A stretch of 64,000 nucleotides of DNA from Orobanche coerulescens (taxonomy: Eukaryota; Streptophyta; Magnoliopsida; Lamiales; Orobanchaceae). A program made the translations under genes and the position numbers. Of this stretch, positions 55,780 through 64,000 are shown piece by piece; within the stretch, counting starts at the first letter, position 1; every line of letters begins with the position of its first letter. Under the pieces are notes generated by a model, which made no database searches, had not been told where the DNA came from, and saw only the letters and a list, made by a program, of their open reading frames with translations. The DNA lies in NCBI GenBank assembly GCA_033398695.1, contig CM065804.1:40501501-40565500 (forward strand), given 5' to 3'.

Positions 55780-57027
55780 TTTGAAAGAAGCTCATGCTAC
55801 CCTTATTCTCGTGCATCCGGGTCTAGCAAGATGTACAAGGACTTGAAACAAAATTACCGGTGGAGTAATATGAAGCGAGAAGTCGCAGAATTTGTTTCGA
55901 GATGCTTAACTCACAACAAGTTAAGATTGAACATCGACTGGCGGGTATGTCAAACCTCTTCCTATTCCCGAATGGAAGTGGGAAGACATTTCTATGGATT
56001 TCATCACGAGTTTGCCGACGAGTCGTCAGGCATGAATACGATCTGAGTGATCGTGGACCGCTTAACTAAATCAGCTCATTTCCTTGAGATCAAGGATACG
56101 TGGGGTCCCGAGAGACTTGCCCAACTTTTCATCAAAGAGATAGTGAGACTGCACGGTACTCCTAAGAGTATCGTTTCCGATCGTGACGGACGGTTTGTGT
56201 CACATTTTTGGAAATCATTCATCGTGCTATGGGAACTCGGCTTAATCTCAAGATCGCTTTTCATCCTCAAATCAGACGGACAATCAGAGAGGACTATTCA
56301 GACATTAGAGGACATGTTGAGGGCATGCGTCCTCGATTGGAGAGACGATTGGGAAGCCCAACTACCATTGATCGAGTTCACGTATAATAATAGTTGGCAT
56401 GCTTCGATCAAGATGGCACCTTACGAGGCCTTGTATGGTCGTCGTTGTCGATCTCCGTTGTGTTGGGACGACTTATCAGAATCAATCGGCACCGAGCCCG
56501 ATATGCTTATAGCCGCCCGTGAAAAGGTAACTTTGATCAGAATCATTTGTTGACCGCTCGAGTCGGCGAAATCATATGCGTATAACCGCCGCCGACCATT
56601 AGAGTTCGAGACAGTGACCACGTGTTGGTCAAGGTATCCCCGAGTCGTGGTATCTTCCGCTTTCGAAGAGGGGAAGTTAAGTCCGAGATTCATTGGACCG
56701 CTTGAGATTTTGGATCGAGTGGCGAGTTAGCTTATCGTTTGGCTTTACCTCGGCGTTGAGCCGAATTCATAATGTGTTTCATGTCTCTCGGTTGCGGAAG
56801 TATGTTGCACTCCGAGTCACATACTTGATTCGATGAGATAGAGATCGACTACGATCATTCATAAGAGGAGCGTCATGTGCGAATTTTAGAGCGTCGAATC
56901 AAACAGCTTGAGGAATAAGACGATCCCTTTGGTCAAGATTCAGTGGTCTAGACACGGAGTCGAAGAGGCCACTTGGGAAACCGAGGAGAATATGCGGGAG
57001 TGTTATCCCGAGTTGTTTGACCCTTAG
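55780..57027 (+). pseudogene. Element E integrase and chromodomain
   Basis: KMYKDLKQNYRWSNMKREVA, with the stretch lost in A. The 56047-56553 frame follows: [56 protein letters not shown] and SWHASIKMAPYEALYGRRCR, which retain a catalytic Asp and the Glu of QSER. After 56550 frames change repeatedly. PRFIGPLEILDRV-like sequence and the chromodomain (KTIPLVKIQWSRHGVEEATW, about 56920-56980) are readable. Stop TAG at 57025-57027. Confidence 0.87.
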
Positions 57028-57042
57028 TTTCGGGACGAAACT

Positions 57043-57058
57043 CTTTTAAGGGGGTGTA
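57043..57058 (+). other. Element E polypurine tract
   Basis: CTTTTAAGGGGGTGTA directly before the 3' LTR. Confidence 0.8.
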
Positions 57059-59407
57059 TGTAATACCGGTTGTAATTCATCATTATCATTCAAGAATTTC
57101 ATTCGGTGATTGTCATTCAAAGGATTTTCACTCATTTATAATCATTCATCAATCATATTCGTTCACCGTGTTCACCGCTCGGAGAAACTTCGAGTGGTGT
57201 ATCGTTATTGTTCATTGTTTCAACTTTCCTCATATGAGTTCGACTTTGTTAGATCACCATTAATTTTTGGTAACTCCAAAAATTCTAAATCTTTGCAATA
57301 TTATATAGCATCGAGTTAGCTTTCCAATGGTTCAAACGGTGAGTCAATCGGAGTCCGGACGAGAGAGTTATGGTCGTTTTAGCTCAACCGCTCATTGGCC
57401 GATCATCGCCGAACGAACTCGGCCGTGTCGTCCGACACGGCCCGTGCCGACTCGTCCGGAAAGTGCCGAAGTTCGCCTCAGACCCGACCGTGTCGCCTGC
57501 ACGGCCGAGTCGAACCCTTCCGGATAAGCTGTAACCGATCGCCAAAGACGCCCGACCGTGTCGCCGGCACGGCCGAGTCATGCCGAGTCATTGCCGGACG
57601 GTCATCGCCGGAGGCCCTCGCGCCGCGACCGTGTCAGCGGTGACACGGCCGAAGTCATCGTCGGCCAGTCGGCCGGTGCGCGACACGACCGTGCCGATCG
57701 GCACGGCCGTGTCCGGCAGCATCAACTCCTTAAATTCGCTTTTTTCAAAGATTTCTTCCATTCCTTTCCCATTTTTTTCACTTGCAACCGAGAGAGGAAG
57801 CTTGAGGGAGGGTTTTTCCTTCACAAATCATTTGGGTGTTTGATTTTCTTCATCTCCTTTCGATCGTGAAGCCGGATAATCAATCTAACGCGTATTCTTC
57901 TGATTAAAGCACTTGGATCATCAAGAGGTAATTCCTTCAACACTTCGACTTCGATTTTGTGTTGAAATAGGATGTTTTGACGTTATAATCATGATATATG
58001 AAGGGATATGTATATGATTATGAGTTTGTATAAGGATTCATTGGATTATTGAGGGATTATTCAAGAACACCTTGAATATCGAGTTGGAATTGGGGATTTT
58101 CGACTAATTGATGTTTTAATCACATTTTGGATATTCATAACGGATTATTGATCGTATTGGAGTTGTTTTGTTGGTTTGAAACACTTCTTGGGGATTTGAT
58201 ATTGGTATATCGAGGTTTGATTGTAAACAATCGGAGTTTGGATACTACGTGTTTGATTTAATGCCTCTATGGACTTGGTTTAGTCGTATCGACGTTTTGA
58301 GTTCGTTATATTCGTGTTTGATTCGTATATTGAACGGATTGTTGGTAATTGTATTATTTAAGGTTGTTCGAGCGACCGATAACTCAATTAGACGTTGTTC
58401 GTGGGACGGACATTCTTAATCGTTGTTGTGTAAGTTGATTCTTACTCGGTTAAAAGGACATTCATTCCTTTTGTTGTTGATCATTCATAATCATAATTCA
58501 TTCATCATTGTATTAATCATTTTGAGACTTGTAATTGTCGGATAATCATTTCATTAGCGAGGAACGGCGGTTCCAATCATTTCATTGAAAACTATCAATC
58601 ACTTCATTATCACTTTCGTATCGGTGAGTCATTCTTGACTTTGTCGGATTATTATTATTCATTGATATTCATTATGGTCATTCTTGTTCATATGACCTTC
58701 TCGGGTTCATATTGCGTGGCGGGTGCGGATGTGTGGAATTTTTAGTCGGGCACGTGATGGCCATGTATCGGGAGTGATACATCGGATCGTGCACACGAAC
58801 GATTACCTCCGTGAGACTAATTAGGTACAAGGACGGTGTGTCCGGTCATCCGCCTTGTACACTTGCACGTAACACTACGGGCGTCTTATGATACTCCTCT
58901 TCAGCCGTAATTCATAATTAAGGATATTTCATAACTTCGCTAAATCATGTTTGTGTATTTTCAACCCTTGAGGATTGTTGTTCAGTAATCGATTCCGTTG
59001 GGGATTTTGTTTTCGTGTCACGGCAAGGCAAAGGCACGGAAGAGCATGTTGACGGCGACGAGTCCCAGTGATACTAGTAGGGGGCCCTACCATTCCGTTT
59101 ATTTCATTTCATTTCTCATTCCGTTTATTTCAGTCATTTCAGTCATTTCCGTTATTTGTATTTTCCGCTGCAAATTCCGTTTGAGATGCTTATTTGTTCA
59201 GGGTGGTGTATTTTATCTCCATATAAAATATACTAGTATTCTGTTTTGTCCTGGTGTAATGTACTTAAACTCCTCATCGGAGTACTTGGTAATATAATGT
59301 GGTTCGGTACTACAATTATATTATTTAATTCATCATTTTCATTTGCCTGGTGGGTCCCAGTCGGGGATTCACGGCACTGTAATATCCGCCTAGTTTGGGG
59401 TGTTACA
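57059..59407 (+). repeat. Element E 3' LTR (2349 bp)
   Basis: Aligns with 49592-51926 end to end. The inverted-repeat cluster is at 57405-57718. It ends at GTGTTACA followed by gtttt. Confidence 0.92.
57405..57718. repeat. CG-rich inverted-repeat cluster in 3' LTR of E
   Basis: Same GGCCGTGTCG / CGACACGGCC arms as in the 5' LTR, with small indels between the two copies. Confidence 0.85.
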
Positions 59408-59412
59408 GTTTT

Positions 59413-59667
59413 AACTTCACTTCCGTCCAAAACGTGCTGTTTCGAGTGTCGTTGTTTGGAGGTGGCCTGTTTTGAGTCATTTTCCAGTTGGCCAAATTCC
59501 TATCTTCTTGCTGTATCGAATTACCGACTTTATCACTAGTCAGTATTGTTGCTGTAGCGAGCTGTTGTCACCAGTTCCCGACAGTTTCTTGTCGATAGCT
59601 TCCGTTCGTCAAAAAGCCTTCCGCTGTATCGATAGCGAATTCGCATCACAATTGAGAATTCATATCA
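59413..59667 (+). repeat. Element F 3' LTR, last part
   Basis: Resumes AACTTCACTTCCGTCC after element E and ends CATATCA, followed by gtatg. Matches 44387-44641. Confidence 0.92.
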
Positions 59668-59672
59668 GTATG

Positions 59673-60123
59673 ACAGGAATCCTAAAAGGTCGAAATATAA
59701 CCCCATATTGCTAATTATATAAACTCATATTAAAACATGTTTGATAGACATTAGTATTTACAAACCCATATTGCTAAATATTGAGGAATATATCTCCCGG
59801 TGTCCTGATTTACAATAAAGGGTTACATATGGGCCGAGCATATAAACGCCTAATGCCCCGAAATTTTATAGTCTTTACAATCATAATACAAATCGGTATA
59901 TGACTTTATTTAGCCAATTACATCCTACTAAACACCTTGGTGTATTTTATATAATGATTGGATGTAAATAGTAATAGTAAATGTCTTGGGGAAAATTAAT
60001 AGGTAAAAAGTATTTATGGTGAGTATGATGAAGATTAAAAAATATAAATTAATGATTTAATATGAGTGTGTCAAAATAATTAAATATAAAGTTTCTGAGG
60101 GAACAAAAATAGGAGTCAAAATT
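59673..60123. other. AT-rich intergenic region
   Basis: No gene or repeat structure recognised. Confidence 0.6.
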
Positions 60124-60640
60124 AGGGATGGTAAAATATACCGAAATACCGTAATATCGAATCTACCGTACCGAAAAATTACAGAAATTATCAAAAATTT
60201 CGGTATATCGAATTTTCGGTACGGTAACGGTATGAACTTTTTTATTTTAGGTATTTCGTATATACCAAAATATCAAAAACGAGTATTTCAATATATATAT
60301 ATATATATATCGGTATATCTGATATTTTTGGTATTTTATTTGTTCGGTATTTCGCTATATATCGGTATATCAAGATTTTTTCGATATTTTGGTAATTCGG
60401 TATTTCAATAAATTCGGCATATACCAATACTGAAATAAAATTCGGTATACCGAAATTTCGGTACGGTATCGGTATGAACCGAAAGCCATACCGAAATTTC
60501 GATATGCCGAATTTCGGTATACCGAAACTTTCGGTAAGGTATCGGTATGAATTTTGTTGTACCGAAACTTTCGGTACTGTATATGATATTGACAAAAAAA
60601 TTCGGTACGGTACGGTATACGCTTTGCGCGAAATCTGGGG
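60124..60640. repeat. CCGAAATTTCGG-rich self-complementary repeat
   Basis: Begins TAGGGATGGTAAAATATACC. Holds dozens of ACCGAAATTTCGGT, GGTATACCG and TACCGTACCG motifs that pair with one another, plus an (AT)n tract at 60291-60310. Blocks of this type occur in plant DNA transposons (possibly hAT-derived), but a matching right terminus is not seen. Apparent reading frames here are repeat-encoded. Confidence 0.7.
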
Positions 60641-60729
60641 GAATACAATTTGACAATATAGTATAATATGTGTCACGTCATCCGGGATAAGTTTATCAAC
60701 TTTTCTTAAATCATGCGGCCAAACCTATA

Positions 60730-60986
60730 CTGCCTCTGTTCTCTTATAATTGCAACATTTGGATTTTCACGCTTGTCAATGCACAACTTTAACTGGTAAT
60801 ATCTTTAATTATGTATTTATAAAAATTATAAAATGTTGATATTTAGAGAGTATATTCCGAGAAGAGTCTAACGAGATCTTATATGACTATTTTTTTGATA
60901 CGTATATATCACAAACGATAATCATAAAGAGAGAGTGTGAACATTGTAAAAATCAACATATTGCAATAATAATAGAACAGAGAAAG
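60730..60986. mobile_element. Stowaway-like MITE (257 bp)
   Basis: Imperfect terminal inverted repeats, CTGCCTCTGTTCTCTTATAA on the left and, read from the right end, CTTTCTCTGTTCTATTATTA, flanked by TA on both sides. Size, TA target and CTCCCTCYGTYC-like ends fit Tc1/Mariner-derived Stowaway MITEs. Non-coding. Confidence 0.75.
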
Positions 60987-60988
60987 TA

Positions 60989-61629
60989 ACTTTTAATCAC
61001 TTCACCAATTTATCTAGTTCTACCAATTTACTTCTCAAAACTTTATATTTATCCAGTTTTGTTCTTTTAGAAAGTTTGATATTGCCACGTTTACACAATC
61101 AAATCAACCAATCACCTTTTACTTTTAATCTTCACCATACACTCACCATCAATATAATTTAATTTTAATATACACCACATATTTACCACCATTACCTTAA
61201 TTTTTTTCCATCCACCATCCATACTATATCCACATCACATCCACATCTATGTCCACTCCATCTTTATATAGATTGAGTCCAACTACTTCAAGTACCAAAA
61301 ATTATTTTATTTTCTCTTGAAAATATTTAAGAGACTGACCACAAACAATAAATCGAATAAACTATTACAATTTTGCATATTTAAAAGTTCATTTCCTATT
61401 ACAAGTTTATATGTAGCATTTTTTTTTCTGCAATATTATTACATCACAAATTTTAATATCTATTAATTTTTTTCTTTACATTCAAGGTTATGGCAAATAA
61501 CTATAAGCTTATAACTGAAGTCGGTAAACTAGAAAATGGCTTGGCATCAAAGGTCGTGATGGCACAAATATCATTTAAAAAGATTGGAAAATAGAAAATG
61601 TCAAATATCAGGTTCTAACCTTTATAAGG
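60989..61629. other. AT-rich intergenic region
   Basis: Long A/T runs and CACCA-rich stretches (about 61130-61260). No gene or repeat recognised. Confidence 0.6.
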
Positions 61630-61645
61630 TCTCGAGGTTAGTTTT

Positions 61646-61959
61646 TTTTTTTCTTTTTTTTCTTTTATGATAGGAACCGCAGCCGCTTATCTTGGAGTGT
61701 TCACTGGATAAACTCTACTGACGTAATACCGCAAATTGCGCCAACCATGAATCAAACCAGCAGTTCTTCGCGATGCACTAATCGTCAAGACCTGATAAAC
61801 CCTCGTAATGACGTAATAACCCGCAACCAGCCAACCATGTAAATCACACTGTGCAAAGACATGTGCGCTCAACCAAAAAAATGATGGTAGGAGGAATCGA
61901 ACCCGTGACCTTTTAGTCTCGCGCTCACCTACTCTACCAACTTGGCTACCCTTGCGATA
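61646..61959 (-). mobile_element. SINE 1 (tRNA-derived, about 314 bp)
   Basis: Minus strand starts GCAAGGGTAGCCAAGTTGG (internal promoter box A TAGCCAAGTTGG) and has box B GGTTCGATTCC about 50 bp on. The tRNA-like head ends near TCCTACCA. A body of about 240 bp ends in GCGGCTGCGGTTCCTATC and an A-rich tail. The target duplication TCTCGAGGTTAGTTTT flanks it (61630-61645 and 61960-61975), perfect. Pol III transcription and LINE-dependent mobility are inferred from the family. Confidence 0.92.
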
Positions 61960-62073
61960 TCTCGAGGTTAGTTTTAGTTTTACTTACAAAGCCTACAATA
62001 TCATCACTATTCCAATTTGATAGTTGACTTTTTTTATATTATATGACTGGATTTTTACGCTTTTCACTTACAT

Positions 62074-62343
62074 TTTTTTTTGAACGGTGAATTTCAACTT
62101 AGACTCAACCACCCGCAAGACGCAGACCCTAACCACCACTTACCCAGACTATGTTGTCTTAACCGGGCCCATGCTGGTGACAAGTGAAGCTACGGATTCA
62201 CGAGGAAACCGTACCGCCTCCACACAAGTTACCTTGCTGAAGTAACGGCCGGATTAAAACCCCGCATTTGCTCAGACTCGAACCCCAACGACTTTGTCTA
62301 AAGGTTCTTGTCTTCATTGCAAATAACCATCGGGCCAAGCGCA
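62074..62343 (-). mobile_element. SINE 2 (tRNA-derived, about 270 bp)
   Basis: Minus strand starts GCTTGGCCCGATGG (box A-like). Box B GGGTTCGAGTCT lies near 62272-62283. It ends ACCGTTCA and A8. A perfect 14-bp target duplication, CTTTTCACTTACAT, is at 62060-62073 and 62344-62357. The sequence differs from SINE 1, so it is a separate family. Confidence 0.92.
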
Positions 62344-62357
62344 CTTTTCACTTACAT

Positions 62358-62907
62358 AGTTACATGTTTCCTTATGGTTATCATTTTAGAACTAATTGTG
62401 TTTGTCTAATATATCTTGATAATTTATGAACATGTGGTTTGTAAAACTTAATACAAATGTCATTATCAAATTACTGTTTATTATTTCAGATTTGTATGAC
62501 ATTATTTATCTTAATCAGTTTAGATACAATTAAAAAAATATTCATATTTACTGCAATGAACTTTTTTATTTAATCTTTATTGTTTTTAGAGAAGCACAAT
62601 CCCGCAACTGGTAAAAGAAGTCTGCTGTCAAAAATGCACTATCGTAGCCCTTGAAAATGTTTTGGTTGGCCAATCATTTTTCCTATGACATATTAGACAA
62701 TTATAAAATCAATTTTCCCTACTGTCTGTCCTCAAGATGAAGTACATCAATGCGGAAGAACAAGTCGCAGACATCTACACAAAAAAAAGGCTTAATAGAC
62801 CGAGAGATCTCAAGAACTCGCAAGGCGACTAAGCGTGATAAGAAAATCACCAGAAACCAGAAACAGTACATTCTAGCTATTGCAATATGAGATGAACTAA
62901 TTTTCAT
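62358..62907. other. 3' flank of the right-end gene
   Basis: AT-rich. It should contain the 3' untranslated region of the minus-strand gene ending at 62908. No second gene seen. Confidence 0.5.
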
Positions 62908-63912
62908 CTAGATGTTGTTGCGCTTCCAATTCCTATTGCTGCTTCTCCCACCACCAACATCTCTGCTCAAATTCCAAGTACCCATATTATTATGTATGTA
63001 GTATTTCAATGATAAAATAGAGAACATAATTAAAACAAGTCTCACATTCCATTTTAAAATACCAGACAACAACATTTTTTTAAAAATAAATGGAAATTGA
63101 AAAAATATTAAAAAAATAATAATACAATGAGATTCAGTTTTGGTGCAATAAACCATTAAATACGGTACCCGGACGATTATACAGACCTTGTTCTTGTGAA
63201 CGATCCTATTTCAGCAGCAGGGTCATCCCTCAAACTGATAGCTGCTAGTTGGGTGGCCAGCAGCTCACCATTAGAATAACAACTTTCAGCCTTTCCATCG
63301 ACCGGCCATGTCATCGGAACCACCAACCCCCTGATGCATCAAAAGTTATATATATATATATATATATATTCATTTTCATTACTAAGAAACATCCATCTTA
63401 TAAGGTGTTTTGAAGAGATTATTATATTATGGTTATTTCGCCCTACACAAGCTCATCACATTACTGCTCCATGTTTATATTATATACATTATATATCCAA
63501 GCAAAACACAAGACCCGTTTTGATGACATTATATAGAGCTAGCCAGCTATTACCCTTGGGTCCGCTTGCACAGGCAACGGCTCATTTGATTCATGGTGTA
63601 ATTTCCCAACAAGATATTGAATTCTTTTGCCATTTTTGCTATGTCAGATTGTGGGAGGATATCCAAAATCTTAATAACTTGGGTGTCTGTTGAGTTTTCT
63701 CTAAGAACGACGACCGTCCAAATAAGTTTTAGCAGCGGCCCATTGACATCACACCACTCCAAGAGCTGACAAGAGGCTCCTCCATCTGTTTCGGCTTTGT
63801 GCTGAGGACGCCATCCGTTTGAAAGCTTCACCAGCACAGAAATCACTTTTTTGAGGGTTCCCAAGTCACGCAATCTCGATATCGACTCATTGAATCTCGT
63901 GCTGAAGCAGAC
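62908..63912 (-). CDS. 3' end of a host gene, probable TRANK1/UvrD-type P-loop NTPase (three last exons; continues past the window)
   Basis: Three exons on the minus strand join in phase. Exon 63554-63912 (acceptor TTTGTAG/GTCTGC, donor CAAGG/GTAATA) has STRFNESISRLRDLGTLKKV, LLKLIWTVVVLRENSTDTQV and ILDILPQSDIAKMAKEFNIL, then GNYTMNQMSRC. Exon 63187-63330 (ATCAG/GGGG, AACAAG/GTCTG) gives GLVVPMTWPVDGKAESC and LATQLAAISLRDDP. Exon 62908-62962 (GAGCAG/AGATG) gives RDVGGGRSSNRNWKRNNI and stop. All GT-AG junctions and the frame are intact. The WTVDxxxEN...KxWDILP...LFGNYT pattern resembles the C-terminal region of plant TRANK1-like/UvrD helicase-domain proteins. I am fairly sure of the gene structure and less sure of the family. 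Confidence 0.72.
63343..63370. repeat. (TA)n microsatellite in intron
   Basis: An uninterrupted TA run of about 24 bp just upstream, in gene orientation, of the exon 63187-63330. Confidence 0.85.
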
Positions 63913-64000
63913 CTACAAATTAGGTGGATTTCCGTATGTTACAATGCTGAGTGTATGCATGTTAAAGCTAGTAGTAATTGGTTAGTCCATATTTTAGGCA

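Larger units (their letters stand above)
49592..59407 (+). mobile_element. Element E: Tekay-like Ty3 chromovirus, sister of A
   Basis: LTRs 49592-51926 and 57059-59407, TGTAATACC to GGGGTGTTACA, target duplication gtttt (49587-49591 and 59408-59412). Leader, gag start, pol order and chromodomain align with element A throughout. The coding region has dozens of small indels, mostly losses at CAG or CTG, which fragment every frame (see finding). It carries no further nested insertion. Confidence 0.92.
43683..59667 (+). mobile_element. Element F: CRM-like Ty3 chromovirus, 3' LTR interrupted by element E
   Basis: LTRs 43683-44641 and 48888-49591 plus 59413-59667, with a perfect gtatg target duplication (43678-43682 and 59668-59672). 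Interior 44642-48887 codes gag, PR, RT, RNaseH and IN. No ordinary chromodomain is seen after integrase. Instead the pol frame runs through the polypurine tract into the 3' LTR and stops at 49029, as described for the CRM (centromeric retrotransposon) clade. LTR copies differ at about 18 sites. A handful of one-base indels break the frame. Confidence 0.88.

Noticed and set aside
60242..60676. Tyr/Ile/Arg-rich minus-strand frames of 83-144 residues
   Set aside because: Repeat-encoded translation of the CCGAAATTTCGG block; the same words appear in all three frames.
61880..61955. tRNA gene on the minus strand
   Set aside because: Box A and box B match, but the cloverleaf is incomplete and the sequence continues into a SINE body with an A-rich tail and target duplication. 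It is a SINE head.

Overview
This window is plant nuclear DNA, most likely from a eudicot. It carries plant-type Ty3 chromoviruses and Ty1/copia elements, tRNA-derived SINEs, a Stowaway-like MITE, a PIF/Harbinger transposase, and two intron-containing host genes that resemble plant families. At least 85% of it is transposable-element DNA. No bacterial-type operon, rRNA, functional tRNA gene or CRISPR array is seen. Element names (Copia-1, G, A, B, C, D, E, F) are mine.

Layout, left to right. (1) 1-7925: Copia-1, a minus-strand Ty1/copia element. Its 3' LTR is cut by the window edge. It sits inside a minus-strand gypsy-type LTR, G (7926-9151). G in turn interrupts a PIF/Harbinger transposase pseudogene (9152-10873). 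(2) 10997-11959 and 41222-42057: seven exons, minus strand, of one plant GH38 alpha-mannosidase gene. They are separated by a 28.5-kb nest of retrotransposons in one intron. (3) That nest is element A, a Tekay-like chromovirus (12348-40853, target duplication cttca). Copia element B (14740-23845) lies in the 5' LTR of A. The gag-only copia-type element C (18336-22452, target duplication acctc) lies inside B. The Tekay-like element D (24142-33426, target duplication acgtg) lies in the leader of A. (4) 43683-59667: element F, a CRM-like chromovirus (target duplication gtatg). Element E, a relative of A (49592-59407, target duplication gtttt), lies in the 3' LTR of F. (5) 59668-64000: a CCGAAATTTCGG-rich repeat, a Stowaway-like MITE, two SINEs with clear target duplications, and the last three exons of a low-copy host gene, tentatively a TRANK1/UvrD-type P-loop NTPase, minus strand.

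Target duplications give a firm order of insertion. The mannosidase intron was hit by A; A was hit by B and D; B was hit by C. Separately, Harbinger was hit by G and G by Copia-1, and F was hit by E. A and B are heavily decayed. D and F carry only a few lesions. C is the youngest by LTR similarity.

The most unusual signal is in the LTRs. Four LTR families from two superfamilies (A, D and G, gypsy type; C, copia type) carry dense clusters of a 14-bp CpG-containing palindrome just upstream of the TATA box. All fit the consensus TTARCGYRCGYTAA: TTAGCGCACGCTAA forms dominate in A and D, TTAACGTACGTTAA forms in C and G. Element E carries a different CG-rich inverted-repeat cluster in its LTR. A second signal is technical or epigenetic: in E, and in patches of D, CAG and CTG are repeatedly reduced to CG or TCG relative to sister copies. 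Many frameshifts in E may therefore not be real.
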